DNA from: an uncultured Granulosicoccaceae bacterium
GTDB lineage: Bacteria; Pseudomonadota; Gammaproteobacteria; Granulosicoccales; Granulosicoccaceae
Assembly (NCBI GenBank): GCA_938020525.1
Contig: CALIHW010000052.1
Span: 1 to 54,376, forward strand
DNA: 54,376 bases
Direction: 5' to 3'
Shown: positions 10,580-20,029 of the stretch, in pieces
Numbering within the stretch: position 1 is the first letter of the stretch
How the letters are laid out: the number at the start of each line of letters is the position of its first letter
Made by a program: the position numbers and the translations under genes
The notes under the pieces: model-generated
What the model was told of the DNA's origin: nothing
Database searches by the model: none
Seen by the model: only the letters and a program-made list of their open reading frames with translations

Positions 10580-11335
10580 TCAGGTTGATATTTGTCTGGC
10601 CGGATCGTCAGGGAAGTGGCCACTTTTATAGTAAACCAGTGTGCCAGTATTACCATGCCATTTTCTCCAATCTTCAATTGGATTTCGAATCCAGCTGAAT
10701 TGCCGATACAAATGATCGCGATTTTGCAGTAGACCATTGATGACAAGAATCTCTTCCCCGCGAGGGTTTAGCTTTGGCCTGAACTCCGCTGCATGTTGCC
10801 AGCGCAGTAGCATTATACTCTCTGTATCAAATACATGTAGTGGTCTGATCTCAATGCCGTCTACCGGACCGGGCAGCCACTTGTCTGGTGTTGTGGTGTC
10901 AATATCGCGTACACCTGTATCGCCATGCAGGAACTGATTGAGCTTGATAAAGACAATGCAGTCTGTCACTGAGGCCAGGGCCTTTTCTTTGAGATTTGGT
11001 ATTCGAATGTAACAGCCTTGCTTGTGTGAGTTACCTTCAATGGAACATTCTCCCTCGAGTACAATTGCTTCAATACTTTGGTATGTATTAATACTAATTT
11101 CACTGTGGTGTGATCTGTCATCGATGGAATTGTTAGATCGTTCAATTAGAGTATGGTGTATCGAACTTGTTTGAACTATTTCGCCTGCTGGAATTTTCAT
11201 CAAAGCGGTGAAGCGATCGGGCGTCAGCTCCAATGGATAGATGAACTCGAAATTGAATTCGGTCATGTACACTGAGGCATCGTAGTTTTGGTTGACTAAA
11301 TCCAGCATAAATTTTTCTGCGAAGCGCTTTACCAT
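10580..11335 (-). CDS. ChrR-like double-cupin protein
   Basis: 251-residue protein with no signal peptide. The C-terminal half matches the ChrR-type anti-sigma cupin family: MLLRWQHAAEFRP, then RGEEILVINGLLQ, then WIRNP and a WHGNTGTLVYYKSGHF ending. The N-terminal half repeats a weaker cupin pattern (SIEAIVLEGECSIE, GCYIRIPN), so it is probably a bicupin. In known ChrR proteins an N-terminal zinc-binding helical domain binds an ECF sigma factor. That domain is missing here and no sigma factor gene is adjacent. It lies just upstream of queG on the same strand. Function unknown; a metal-binding sensor or enzyme is inference. Confidence 0.7.
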   Translation of the reverse strand: MVKRFAEKFMLDLVNQNYDASVYMTEFNFEFIYPLELTPDRFTALMKIPAGEIVQTSSIHHTLIERSNNSIDDRSHHSEISINTYQSIEAIVLEGECSIEGNSHKQGCYIRIPNLKEKALASVTDCIVFIKLNQFLHGDTGVRDIDTTTPDKWLPGPVDGIEIRPLHVFDTESIMLLRWQHAAEFRPKLNPRGEEILVINGLLQNRDHLYRQFSWIRNPIEDWRKWHGNTGTLVYYKSGHFPDDPARQIST

Positions 11336-11665
11336 TAACGGTTATGAATTATGCGTGTTTGGCGTGTTTGGATAGTGCTGATTGAAGAGTTGAAGCTAGC
11401 CTTCAATCTTGCTGCCGGGGTAGAAAAGAAAGCCTGCAGCTGCATACTTTCAAGGCTTAAGAATATAGCACTGTTTAGGAATCGGGAATTAAAAAGACGG
11501 GGTGATCAGAGATCACCCCGTTATAAGGCGCTTAGCAAAGCGCTCGGCGGAGAATACTGTCGCTTGACAGCTATTTTGTTGGTAGTGTTGCCTCCTGGCC
11601 GGGGCTCATACCTTATTTAACTTACTTTCTAATTCTTGTCGTCATCTATCTGTTGTTTCCGGGTC
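11336..11665. other. Intergenic region with terminator
   Basis: 330 bp between the start of the cupin gene and the end of the lipoprotein gene. It holds the minus-strand terminator at 11491-11520. A possible 89-codon plus-strand frame (11351-11620) runs straight through that hairpin, has no family resemblance and is not accepted as a gene. Confidence 0.6.
11491..11520 (-). terminator. Rho-independent terminator of the lipoprotein gene
   Basis: Perfect 10-bp stem CGGGGTGATC (11498-11507) and GATCACCCCG (11511-11520) with a 3-base loop. On the minus strand it is followed by GTCTTTTT (T-run from A's at 11491-11495). It serves the minus-strand gene ending at 11666. Confidence 0.9.
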
Positions 11666-12841
11666 TTAGCCCAGTTTGAAGCAGATTGGATCCGACGCTT
11701 CTGACTCTTCGCTACCACGTACCGCTTTAACTCTAAAGCATCCGCCTTCGGTACCCGTGACGTTTAGATCATTTGCAATGTCATAAACTGTGTTAGGAGC
11801 ACTGCCTGTGAAATCACTTGCTTTGACCTCGGTTAGCTGAGTCGATGTAAACTCGTTTTCATCAGGGCCGAAGAAAACACGATAGCTATCGACGTTTTCA
11901 GACGCCGGATTTGCCGGCCAGCTCAATCGCAGACCTTGCATGGTGGTGCACCAGGCACACTCCACATTAAAGTCGATGTTGGCAACAGAGGTGTTACCGG
12001 CGGCATCAGTAAGGCTGTATACCAGGCTGTCTGTACCTTCGAAGTTATCAGCAGCGGTGTACACAACAACCCCGGAGTCAGCTGCTTCGATGGTACCGTT
12101 GCTGGGCTGTACATCAATTTCGAACTCGACTGAACTTCGGTCAGGTATGGCGTCGTTGCGTAGTGCAGACACTGCTGTAGTACTACCGGAGTTCAAGGTC
12201 ACGCTGTCAGAGTTGGCGGTTAGTGATACGGTTGCAACACCCTTTGGAGCGACAGCACAACTTAAGTTATTTTCCCAACCATAACCGTCACCATCAGGAT
12301 CAGAATTCTGGGCTGTGCAATACGGGGTTCCATGTTCGTCTGTTGCTGCCAGTGCTGCAGCTGCAGTTGGCTCTGAAATATCACAATCGGCACATACAGC
12401 AATGTATAGCGTACCAGTGGTGACTGTGCCGTTTGCATCTACAAGAGCATACTTAACGGTATCGGTGCCTTCAAAGTTACTGTCTGCTGTATATTGCAGC
12501 TCGCCTGATTCAAGCAATACTGCCGTACCGTTAGCAGGCTGGCCGACCAGTTGAAACTTTGAGCCTTCCTGAATATTGTCATTGTTCAGGATGCCTACGC
12601 TGACAGTTTGTCCTGCAGTAGCTTCTGCCACATCAGTCGCCGCGACTGTGTTGCCGTCAGTGGCTGCACCTAAGGCAGGAGGTACTTCTAGTAGGTTCGA
12701 CAAGCCAAGTGCTGTGTCGTCCTCAGTATCTCCACCACCACCGCCACAAGCGGTTAGTGTTAGAAGTGCGGCCGATACAGCCAATCTCGTGAGGTTCTCA
12801 CACCCGTTCGAGCCATACGTACGAATCATTCGACCGTTCAT
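11666..12841 (-). CDS. Lipoprotein with two cadherin/Ig-like domains and an FN3-like end
   Basis: 391-residue putative lipoprotein. The lipobox LTAC gives Cys32 and is followed by a poly-Gly spacer and an acidic stretch. Two repeats of about 80 residues share the pattern NGT...Y(T)A..NF.GTD...Y.L.D..G, as in tandem cadherin-like domains (residues about 60-145 and 210-290). The C-terminal ~95 residues look like a fibronectin-III fold (LRLSWPANPASENVDSYRVFFG, ending CFRVKAVRGSEESEASDPICF). Four cysteines occur in small CADC/CAWC-type pairs. A Shine-Dalgarno AGAGG precedes the ATG at 12841. It is monocistronic, with its own terminator at 11491-11520. Probably a surface adhesion or scaffold protein; the same cadherin-like pattern recurs in the giant protein at 21-32 kb. 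Confidence 0.75.
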   Translation of the reverse strand: MNGRMIRTYGSNGCENLTRLAVSAALLTLTACGGGGGDTEDDTALGLSNLLEVPPALGAATDGNTVAATDVAEATAGQTVSVGILNNDNIQEGSKFQLVGQPANGTAVLLESGELQYTADSNFEGTDTVKYALVDANGTVTTGTLYIAVCADCDISEPTAAAALAATDEHGTPYCTAQNSDPDGDGYGWENNLSCAVAPKGVATVSLTANSDSVTLNSGSTTAVSALRNDAIPDRSSVEFEIDVQPSNGTIEAADSGVVVYTAADNFEGTDSLVYSLTDAAGNTSVANIDFNVECAWCTTMQGLRLSWPANPASENVDSYRVFFGPDENEFTSTQLTEVKASDFTGSAPNTVYDIANDLNVTGTEGGCFRVKAVRGSEESEASDPICFKLG

Positions 12842-13405
12842 ACTGTTGCCTCTTTTTATAATTGTTTAAAAATTTAAAAATACGGTTCGAAGATGACCCC
12901 CGAACACGCGAAGCAGGTTATCGGCGCTGTTGATTTTTCCTTGAGATAATTTTGTTTGAAAATGTTTATATAATTTTCCATGTCACAACGGACTGTGGCG
13001 CTCTGTTGCCGTTTGTTGCTTAATGTTTGTTAGAACAGTAGATTTGGCGCATCGCTATATTTGTGAAGCGGTTCACATCCGGTGAATATCTGAAATCACC
13101 GCGAGCACTGGCGGGTAAACAACTGCGATTGATTGAAGTTTGATCTAGATCGACGAGTTTTCGGGGTCGCGGGCTGACTTGGGAAACTGGTGGATAAGCG
13201 AGCCGGGTAGAAAACATCAGGTAGAAAACATCAGGGTGAGCCGATCCGGTGAGCCATGGTGGATTAAGAAGGATGAACATCAAGTAATTAACCGGCGGGA
13301 GTATACAGACTGACAAAGCAATAATTTATCGTGTCACCGGTTACGGCGACTGCGGGTGACGGGTTACAATAGCCGGCTGAGCGATTACCAACATTCCGGA
13401 AAATA
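12842..13405. other. Intergenic region upstream of parC
   Basis: 564 bp between divergent genes. No supported gene is present; a 98-codon minus-strand frame has no recognisable family and odd composition. The first 30 bp next to the lipoprotein start are very AT-rich (likely its promoter). A hairpin with 6-bp arms CGGTGA/TCACCG lies at 13080-13101, and an exact 14-bp tandem duplication at 13206-13233. No clear parC promoter was found. Confidence 0.5.
13206..13233. repeat. 14-bp exact tandem duplication
   Basis: GGTAGAAAACATCA occurs twice in direct succession (13206-13219 and 13220-13233). Confidence 0.85.
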
Positions 13406-15643
13406 ATGTCCCAAGACCTGTTCGACAACGTGGAAGAGCAGCCACTTAGTGAATTCACTGAGAAGGCGTACCTCGACTACTCCATGTACGTCATTCTAGA
13501 TCGAGCGCTGCCGCATATTGGTGATGGGCTAAAGCCGGTTCAGCGTCGCATTATCTACGCGATGTCCGAGCTTGGGCTATCGGCGGTGTCAAAGCATAAG
13601 AAGTCCGCGCGTACTGTCGGCGACGTGCTGGGTAAATATCACCCTCATGGTGACTCTGCCTGTTACGAGTCGATGGTGTTGATGGCGCAGCCGTTTTCAT
13701 ATCGTTATCCATTGGTTGACGGGCAGGGCAACTGGGGTTCACCGGACGATCCCAAATCATTTGCCGCAATGCGCTATACAGAGGCGCGTTTGGCAGCAAT
13801 GTCTAAGGTGTTATTGCAGGAACTTGGTCAGGGCACGGTTGACTGGGAGCTGAACTTCGACGGCACAATGCAAGAGCCGACGGTACTGCCATCACGTGTG
13901 CCACATGTCCTGTTAAATGGTACTACTGGTATTGCGGTTGGCATGGCCACTGACATCCCACCGCACAATTTACGCGAACTGGTAGATGCGTGTGTGCACT
14001 TGCTGGATAAGCCAAAGGCAACTGTGCCTGACCTGATGAATTTCATAAAGGGTCCGGACTACCCGACGGCTGCCGAGGTGATCAGCACCTCTGACGAGCT
14101 TCAGTCAATATATGAAACGGGCCACGGCAGTGTGCGCATGCGTGCGGTGTATAAAAAAGAAGATGGCAATATTGTTATCAATGCGTTACCGCACCAGGTG
14201 TCTGGCTCTCGAATCATGGAGCAGATCGCTACACAGATGCAGGCGAAGAAACTGCCAATGGTTGAAGATCTGCGCGACGAGTCCGATCATCAGCAACCGG
14301 TGCGGTTTGTAGTAGTACCTCGAAGTAATAGGGTGGATGTTGATTCTCTTATGGGGCATTTGTTCGCAACAACTGACCTTGAGCGCACCTATCGTGTCAA
14401 CCTGAATGTGATCGGCTTGAATGGCAGGCCTGAAGTTAAGTCATTGCCAAAGATGCTTGGTGAATGGCTGAAGTTCCGGCTTGATACCGTTACCAGAAGA
14501 CTCGAGTGGCGTCTCGCCAAAGTAGAAAAACGACTTCATATTCTTGAAGGCCTGTTGATCGCTTATTTGAATATAGATGAAGTTATCAAGATCATTCGTA
14601 ACAACGATGAACCTAAGCCGGTATTAATGAAGCGCTTTAAGCTGTCTGATATGCAGGCAGAAGCCATTCTTGAATTAAAGCTGCGGCATATTGCAAAGCT
14701 AGAAGAGATGAAAATTCGTGGAGAGCAGGATGAGCTCGAAGCCGAACGTGCCGATCTAAAGAAAACACTCGGCTCAAAAGCACGCATGAAAACGCTGGTT
14801 AAGAAAGAGTTGCTTGCAGATGCAAAAACCTATGGCGATGATCGACGCTCACCGCTGGTCTCTCGCGATGCAGCTCAGGCAATGGATGTATCAGACCTTA
14901 TTCCAAGTGAGCCAGTGACTGTTGTACTGTCGCAAAAGGGCTGGGTCCGTGCAGCCAAGGGCCATGATGTTGATCCACGAACTCTCAACTATAAGTCTGG
15001 TGATGAGTATCAGGACTCCGCTCGTGGTCGCAGTAATCAGGCCGCAATGTTTCTTGATTCAACCGGACGCGTGTACTCCGTGGCGTCCCATGGGTTGCCG
15101 TCAGCGCGTAGTCTCGGTGAACCATTGGCTGGAAAAGTAAAATCTCCTGATGGTGCTTTCTTTGTCGGTGTGATGATGGGAGATGCTGAGTCGCGATTTC
15201 TATTTGCTACCAGTAGCGGCTACGGGTTTGTCGGTAAGCTAGGTGATATGAGCACACGCAACAAGTCTGGCAAGTCGGTATTGAGTGTACCGAAAGGCTC
15301 TGTAGTGCTTACCCCGCAACGCGTTAATGACCCGAAATCAGATCTTGTGGTAGCCATTGGTACTGACGGCAAGATGCTTATGTTTCCGGTTAAAGATTTG
15401 CCAGAACTGGCGAAGGGTAAGGGGAACAAAATCCTTGCAATCCCGAAGGCTGGTGCCAAAGAGTCTGTAAAACTGCAGGCAGTCAGGCTGGTTGGTAAAA
15501 AGAACGTGCTTAAGATTATTAGTGGCAAACGGCACACAACGCTCAAGTATCGTGATCTTGAGCATTATCGCAGTGAACGTGGCAAACGCGGTTTGAGTCT
15601 GCCCCGTGGGTTCCAGAAAGTGGCAGACGTAATTGTTGAGTAG
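13406..15643 (+). CDS. parC: DNA topoisomerase IV subunit A
   Basis: Subunit of the ATP-dependent type IIA enzyme that decatenates daughter chromosomes. The 745-residue length fits ParC rather than GyrA. The catalytic tyrosine is Tyr124 in AMRYTEARL. The quinolone-resistance region reads [10 protein letters not shown], with Ser84 and Glu88 equal to the wild-type residues of E. coli positions 80 and 84. The tower and coiled-coil region is visible ([18 protein letters not shown]) and the C-terminal beta-pinwheel is degenerate, as expected for ParC. parE is not adjacent. The stop codon lies inside a short direct repeat (15635-15663). Confidence 0.97.
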   Translation: MSQDLFDNVEEQPLSEFTEKAYLDYSMYVILDRALPHIGDGLKPVQRRIIYAMSELGLSAVSKHKKSARTVGDVLGKYHPHGDSACYESMVLMAQPFSYRYPLVDGQGNWGSPDDPKSFAAMRYTEARLAAMSKVLLQELGQGTVDWELNFDGTMQEPTVLPSRVPHVLLNGTTGIAVGMATDIPPHNLRELVDACVHLLDKPKATVPDLMNFIKGPDYPTAAEVISTSDELQSIYETGHGSVRMRAVYKKEDGNIVINALPHQVSGSRIMEQIATQMQAKKLPMVEDLRDESDHQQPVRFVVVPRSNRVDVDSLMGHLFATTDLERTYRVNLNVIGLNGRPEVKSLPKMLGEWLKFRLDTVTRRLEWRLAKVEKRLHILEGLLIAYLNIDEVIKIIRNNDEPKPVLMKRFKLSDMQAEAILELKLRHIAKLEEMKIRGEQDELEAERADLKKTLGSKARMKTLVKKELLADAKTYGDDRRSPLVSRDAAQAMDVSDLIPSEPVTVVLSQKGWVRAAKGHDVDPRTLNYKSGDEYQDSARGRSNQAAMFLDSTGRVYSVASHGLPSARSLGEPLAGKVKSPDGAFFVGVMMGDAESRFLFATSSGYGFVGKLGDMSTRNKSGKSVLSVPKGSVVLTPQRVNDPKSDLVVAIGTDGKMLMFPVKDLPELAKGKGNKILAIPKAGAKESVKLQAVRLVGKKNVLKIISGKRHTTLKYRDLEHYRSERGKRGLSLPRGFQKVADVIVE

Positions 15644-15663
15644 TTGATCTGGTTGAGTAGTTG
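15635..15663. repeat. 12-bp direct repeat across the parC stop codon
   Basis: GTTGAGTAGTTG occurs at 15635-15646 and 15652-15663, a 17-bp period. The first copy contains the parC stop TAG. Confidence 0.8.
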
Positions 15664-15884
15664 GCGAGCAGGAGATCTGGTTTAAATACCGTCGGGATAC
15701 GGTGTCAGCCATGGCAATCGGTCCGGGCAGGTGCAATTTAACCGTGGAAAGGCAGCATTTTGCCAGTGCTGAGCTATAGAATGTCAACAACGATTACACA
15801 TCCTTGAACCTCGGGGAATCCGTTACCATGTTGTCTATCATGTGCGCACAAGCGCGACGATTTTAATCCAAGAGGCACTTTACT

Positions 15885-16604
15885 ATGTATTTTGATATGG
15901 GTTACATGCTGATGGTGATGCTGCCGGGCATGGTACTTTCCGGGTTGGCCTCGATGATGGTCAAGAAGACTTTTAGTAAATATGAAACTGTCGGTACTGC
16001 CAGAAATATGACGGGAGCTGAGGCTGCCAAGCTCATGCTTGAGCGAGCAGGTGTCACCGACTGTAAGATTGAACCGATCGCTGGTCGGTTGAGTGACCAC
16101 TATGACCCGCGTGATAAAACGCTGCGCCTGTCAGAGCCTGTTTACAACGCGCGTTCTATTTCTGCTATCGGTGTTGCCTGCCACGAGGCAGGGCATGCAT
16201 TGCAGCACGCTACCGGCTACAAGTTTTTGCAGATGCGATCCAAGCTGGTACCAGTGACTAATATCTCCAGCAAAATGTCTATGCCGGTACTGATGGTGGG
16301 TATGATGTTAATGTCCCTTGCACCAGCCCTTGGTACTCCTGTAGTGCTTGCAGGCGTTGCTTTATTTGCGGCAGCAGTTGTTTTCTCTGTGATAACACTG
16401 CCAGTAGAGTGGGATGCCAGTGCAAGAGCGAAAACAGCGATGGTTAATGCGGGTATCGTTACTGACCAGGAAGTTGGCGGTGCTGGCAAGGTACTTAACG
16501 CAGCGTTCCTCACCTATTTAGCGGCTGCGATTGCATCGATTATGACACTGCTCTACTACCTCCATCGATCGGGTTTGTTGCGGGCGTTATTGAATCGTCG
16601 GTAG
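15885..16604 (+). CDS. Membrane zinc metallopeptidase (Zn_peptidase_2 / YugP type)
   Basis: 239-residue integral membrane protein of the neutral zinc metallopeptidase family that includes B. subtilis YugP. The first helix is residues about 5-25. The zinc motif HEAGHALQ lies in ACHEAGHALQHATGYKF, and further hydrophobic helices follow at about 135-180 and 205-228. The region just before the motif (YDPRDKTLRLSEPVYN) is family-typical. An AGAGG Shine-Dalgarno precedes ATG 15885. It stands alone between parC and efp. Substrate unknown; membrane protein quality control is a guess from other membrane metalloproteases. Confidence 0.88.
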   Translation: MYFDMGYMLMVMLPGMVLSGLASMMVKKTFSKYETVGTARNMTGAEAAKLMLERAGVTDCKIEPIAGRLSDHYDPRDKTLRLSEPVYNARSISAIGVACHEAGHALQHATGYKFLQMRSKLVPVTNISSKMSMPVLMVGMMLMSLAPALGTPVVLAGVALFAAAVVFSVITLPVEWDASARAKTAMVNAGIVTDQEVGGAGKVLNAAFLTYLAAAIASIMTLLYYLHRSGLLRALLNRR

Positions 16605-17032
16605 CATAAATGACGAAGCCGCCATAGATTTACCTTCACTGATGGGAGGGTAAATCACTCAGGCCGTGCAGTAGTATTAACCCGAGCCATTCGCCCCTCT
16701 TGCAAAGCAAAAAACGCTTTGTATTCTCCCGAGGGGGAATGTCGTTTCGGGGTTTTGATAAACACTCGGAACTGACACCCTCCAGAGGGAGGGTCGGCGT
16801 CTAAGCGCCGGGGAGGGGAATGTCGCTCAAGTCCTCAGTTCAAAACTAAACACCACTCTCTTGCAAACCAAAAAAATGCTTTCTACTATCCCAACAGAGA
16901 ATGTCAGCTTGGGGCGTCGAGTGTTAACGCAGATACTTCTGAGCATCACACCATCCTCTGTATCAAGGTTACCAGGGTGGTCCACAAAGGTAACCAGCGC
17001 TATACTCTTGTAAACACTGACAAGGTCGCATC
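16605..17032. other. Repeat-bearing intergenic region upstream of efp
   Basis: 428 bp with no gene. It contains two imperfect copies of a ~55-bp sequence, two small hairpins between them, and next to efp an inverted repeat GGTTACC (16967-16973) / GGTAACC (16989-16995). A possible -10 box TATACT (17001-17006) follows that inverted repeat, so it could be an operator for efp; no good -35 is seen. Confidence 0.5.
16697..16914. repeat. Imperfect direct repeats with internal palindromes
   Basis: Copy A (about 16697-16752) and copy B (about 16858-16914) both start CTCTTGCAAA, run through an A-rich tract and a CTTT motif, and reach GAATGTC followed by a G-run. Between them are a hairpin ACCCTCC/GGAGGGT (16777-16783 with 16788-16794) and a hairpin CGGCG/CGCCG (16795-16799 with 16806-16810), followed by a third GGGGAATGTCG. 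The pattern looks like REP-type intergenic repeats. Confidence 0.55.
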
Positions 17033-17602
17033 ATGGCATCGTACAGCACCAACGAATTCAAAGGCGGTTTGAAGATTATGCAGGACGGAGATCCTTGTAG
17101 CATTGTCGAAAATGAATTCGTCAAACCAGGCAAAGGCCAGGCGTTTAGTCGGGTGAAAATCCGCAATCTGAAAACCGGCAGAGTGGTCGAGAAGACCTTC
17201 AAGTCTGGTGAGTCAGTAGAAGCTGCGGACGTAATGGATACCAATATGCAGTACCTCTACACCGACGGTGAGTTCTGGCATTTCATGGACCCGACGAGCT
17301 TTGAGCAAATGGGTGCCAGCGAGACGGCTGTTGGTGATGCGAAGCTGTGGCTTAAAGAACAGGACACAGTAGAAGTCACACTCTGGAATGGTGTGCCACT
17401 GTCAGTCACCGCGCCAAACTTTGTTGAGCTGCAAATAACCCAGACGGATCCCGGCCTCAAGGGTGATACCGCCCAGGGAGGTACAAAGCCTGCCACGATG
17501 GAAACCGGCGCCGTAATAAAAGTGCCGTTGTTTATCGAAGAGGGTGAGACTATTAAAATCGATACTCGCTCCGGTGAATACGCCGGTCGCGTAAAAGAAT
17601 AA
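17033..17602 (+). CDS. efp: Elongation factor P
   Basis: Translation factor that rescues ribosomes stalled at polyproline stretches. The 189 residues and three-beta-barrel layout are standard. The modified loop reads KPGKGQA with the target lysine exactly at Lys34, the beta-lysylation site in enteric EF-P. The C-terminal domain ends [16 protein letters not shown]. epmA starts 8 bp downstream, so enzyme and substrate are co-expressed. epmB, which makes the (R)-beta-lysine donor, is not in the window. Confidence 0.98.
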   Translation: MASYSTNEFKGGLKIMQDGDPCSIVENEFVKPGKGQAFSRVKIRNLKTGRVVEKTFKSGESVEAADVMDTNMQYLYTDGEFWHFMDPTSFEQMGASETAVGDAKLWLKEQDTVEVTLWNGVPLSVTAPNFVELQITQTDPGLKGDTAQGGTKPATMETGAVIKVPLFIEEGETIKIDTRSGEYAGRVKE

Positions 17603-17609
17603 GCGGTAT

Positions 17610-18587
17610 TTGCAAGTGCAAGACAGTCGGTCGTCTATAGACTGGCGCCCCTCCGCTGACATTGCCGCTCTGAAACAACGAGCCGAGCTACTCCGCCGTT
17701 TGCGTGAGTGGTTTTATCAGCGGAATATCCTCGAGGTCGAAACGCCACAGCTATCATGTGGCGCGACAACAGATCCAAACATAGAGAGCTTTTGCGTCAA
17801 TGAAAGGCATCTCCGGACGTCAGCCGAGTTTCATCTAAAAAGGCTACTTGCTGCAGGTTGTCCGGATGTCTATGAGCTGGGTAAAGTTTTCAGGTGTGAT
17901 GAAAGCGGGCGCCATCATAATCCCGAGTTCACTATGCTTGAGTGGTATCGTCAAGGTATTGATCATCAACAACTCATTAGTGAGGTAGAAGAGCTGCTGC
18001 GCTATCTACATGAAGATAACGGAATCAATATTGAGCGCGTTAGCTATCGTGACTTTTGGTTGCAGCACACAAATATAGATCTTGCAGATGCGAGCGCTGA
18101 AAAAATCGTCTCTTACCTACAGGGTGTCGGTGTCGAAGTACCAAATTCCATTGTTGGAAATTTTGATGAATTGCAGAATCTCGCAATGGCAACCTCGTTG
18201 GCAAAAGCGATGCCGGATGATCAATACACTTGTCTCTATGATTATCCAGCCAGCCAGGCATCGTTGGCAGTAATTGATCGTAGTGATCCTGATTGGCCTA
18301 TAGCTAATCGTTTTGAAATCTATTATGGCTCGGTTGAGCTTGCCAATGGGTTTTATGAGTTGACCGATGGTGCCGAGCAGCTTGCAAGATTTCAGGCAGA
18401 TAACACTACCCGGGAAAGCAACAATCAGCTATCGCGCCCGGTTGATCACAGATTTATTGCAGCATTGCATCACGGATTGCCAAAGTGCGCAGGGGTTGCA
18501 GTAGGTGTAGATCGATTGATGATGATTCTGATCGGAAATATTCAATCCTTGCATGAGGTTGTCAGTTTTAACTGGGAGCGAGCGTAG
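17610..18587 (+). CDS. epmA: EF-P--(R)-beta-lysine ligase
   Basis: Class II lysyl-tRNA-synthetase-like enzyme (also PoxA/GenX) that attaches (R)-beta-lysine to Lys34 of EF-P. The 325 residues comprise only the catalytic core, without the anticodon-binding domain of LysS. Motif 2 is visible as FRCDESGRHHNPEFTMLEWY and motif 3 as GVAVGVDRLMM. GTSAEF-like substrate recognition appears as LRTSAEFHLKRLLAAG. The start is TTG at 17610, 8 bp after the efp stop; its stop overlaps the next gene's GTG by one base. Confidence 0.96.
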   Translation: MQVQDSRSSIDWRPSADIAALKQRAELLRRLREWFYQRNILEVETPQLSCGATTDPNIESFCVNERHLRTSAEFHLKRLLAAGCPDVYELGKVFRCDESGRHHNPEFTMLEWYRQGIDHQQLISEVEELLRYLHEDNGINIERVSYRDFWLQHTNIDLADASAEKIVSYLQGVGVEVPNSIVGNFDELQNLAMATSLAKAMPDDQYTCLYDYPASQASLAVIDRSDPDWPIANRFEIYYGSVELANGFYELTDGAEQLARFQADNTTRESNNQLSRPVDHRFIAALHHGLPKCAGVAVGVDRLMMILIGNIQSLHEVVSFNWERA

Positions 18588-19168
18588 TGGGTGGGTCACA
18601 AGTCACCAGTGACCTAGTCACTGAACAGGCCACTGAACAGGCCAATGCGCTTAACAATGCACAGGCATCTGTCCTGCGTTTTAGCGATTGTGATCAAACA
18701 GCACTGATTGAATTGATTCGTGGTTTAGGCATGCGCATTAGCAGAGTGGCTGATAACAATAAAATTCCCGGCAGCTTTTGGGGCGACGAGGAAGCAGGTC
18801 TTATTGAAAACGTCCTCTACCTGAGGCCAGATACCCCAGTACACTCGGCACTACATGAAGCTTGCCATTATGCCTGTATGGATGATAAGCGACGTGCATC
18901 TCTTCACACCAACGCAGGTGGGGATGCAGATGAGGAAAATGCAGTCTGTTATTTACAGATACTGCTGGCTGATGCGTTGCCAGACATGGGCCGGGAAAAG
19001 ATCTTTAAAGACATGGATGCGTGGGGTTATTCTTTCAGGCTTGGCAGTACGCAGGCTTGGTTTGAAAATGATGCGGAAGATGCCAGGCTATGGCTTCACG
19101 ATAAAGGCTTATTGAATGTTGCCGAGAAACTGACCCATTTGAACCGGATCTCCAGCCTTCAAGTCTGA
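18587..19168 (+). CDS. Conserved HExxH-containing protein coupled to epmA
   Basis: 193-residue protein. A zincin-like motif HEACHY sits in TPVHSALHEACHYACMDD, and a downstream acidic segment DEENAVCYLQILLAD could give the third (Glu) ligand, as in gluzincins such as ImmA. Conserved-looking blocks PGSFWGDEEAGLIENVLYLR and MDAWGYSFRLGSTQAWFE match proteins I recall as hypothetical in other gammaproteobacteria. GTG 18587 overlaps the epmA stop (TAGTG), so translation is probably coupled. The N-terminal 25 residues contain an exact 12-bp tandem duplication giving TEQATEQA. Its 3' end overlaps convergent psd by 60 bp. No signal peptide. The function is not known; a cytoplasmic metallopeptidase is inference. 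Confidence 0.75.
   Translation: MGGSQVTSDLVTEQATEQANALNNAQASVLRFSDCDQTALIELIRGLGMRISRVADNNKIPGSFWGDEEAGLIENVLYLRPDTPVHSALHEACHYACMDDKRRASLHTNAGGDADEENAVCYLQILLADALPDMGREKIFKDMDAWGYSFRLGSTQAWFENDAEDARLWLHDKGLLNVAEKLTHLNRISSLQV
18619..18642. repeat. 12-bp exact tandem duplication, in frame
   Basis: CACTGAACAGGC occurs twice in succession (18619-18630, 18631-18642) near the start of the HExxH gene, duplicating four residues. Confidence 0.85.
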
Positions 19169-19960
19169 TCTGAACGATCCGTTTTCAAGCAGTAAAATGA
19201 CAGTTGAACCCATATTGAAACGACCCATTTCTTCGCCTTTTTTCAGTTTGAAACTGGCAGGTTCATAGTCTTTATATTCTATGCTGTTTTTTGTGGGCGG
19301 TGTGACAAGGCCAGCCCAGACGGTTTCAATGGCAGCAACATTGATTGCACCAACAAGCACCATGGCTACTTTGCCAGCATCTGTGTCGAAGATGGTGACT
19401 ACTCTTTCATTGCGTGCAAAGAGTCGTGAAACAACCCTGACGGTATGTGGCGCTACACTGAACAAGCGCCCGGGTATGTAGTGCATCGCACAAAGATCAC
19501 CGTTGATTGGCATATGAATCCGGTGGTAGTCACGAGGTGAAAGATAGAGCGTTGCGAACGCGCCACTAGTAAATGCGCTGACGTCTGATTGTCTACCACC
19601 GAGCAAGTCTGAAACCGTGTAGTCATGTCCTTTTGCCTGCACAATGGTGCTGTCGGTAATCGGGCCAAGTTGCGATACTCTGCCGTCTACCGGGCAACAG
19701 TACTGGTGGGCAGCACCCGAGATTTCACGAGCGCCTTGTTTTAGTGTTCTGGTAAAGAACTCGTTGAAAGTTTTGTAGTGATGAGGGTCGGAGTGTGTCG
19801 CCTCTGAGAGGTTTATATCAAACAGCTTTGCAAACTTAATGATGGCTGCCGGTACAAAACGACTTTCTATGCGAGTCAATTTATAGATCACTCTGGATAC
19901 CAGGTGATGGGGGAGCACGTATAGCGGCCAGGACTTTAAACGATCAGTTAATGCTTGCAA
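19109..19960 (-). CDS. psd: Phosphatidylserine decarboxylase proenzyme
   Basis: Inner-membrane enzyme that makes phosphatidylethanolamine. The 283-residue length is typical for the proteobacterial type. The self-cleavage site is in FNMGSTVILLLENG: cleavage between Gly251 and Ser252 would give the beta chain and the pyruvoyl alpha chain (usual form is LGST, here MGST). Other hallmarks are FNEFFTRTLK, CCPVDGRVSQLG, LSPRDYHRIHMP and VGAINVAAIETVW. Its 3' end overlaps the convergent HExxH gene by 60 bp. Confidence 0.97.
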   Translation of the reverse strand: MQALTDRLKSWPLYVLPHHLVSRVIYKLTRIESRFVPAAIIKFAKLFDINLSEATHSDPHHYKTFNEFFTRTLKQGAREISGAAHQYCCPVDGRVSQLGPITDSTIVQAKGHDYTVSDLLGGRQSDVSAFTSGAFATLYLSPRDYHRIHMPINGDLCAMHYIPGRLFSVAPHTVRVVSRLFARNERVVTIFDTDAGKVAMVLVGAINVAAIETVWAGLVTPPTKNSIEYKDYEPASFKLKKGEEMGRFNMGSTVILLLENGSFRSDLKAGDPVQMGQFLGNIQ

Positions 19961-20029
19961 CGAAGGTAGCGCCGGTGAGGTAGAATAGGGGATTCTACCT
20001 TATAAATTTCTGTCGCGAAGAATCCAGTA

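Noticed and set aside
11351..11620. 89-codon plus-strand frame
   Set aside because: It runs through a perfect minus-strand terminator hairpin and has no recognisable domain.
13020..13316. 98-codon minus-strand frame upstream of parC
   Set aside because: No family resemblance, odd composition and no Shine-Dalgarno; treated as intergenic.
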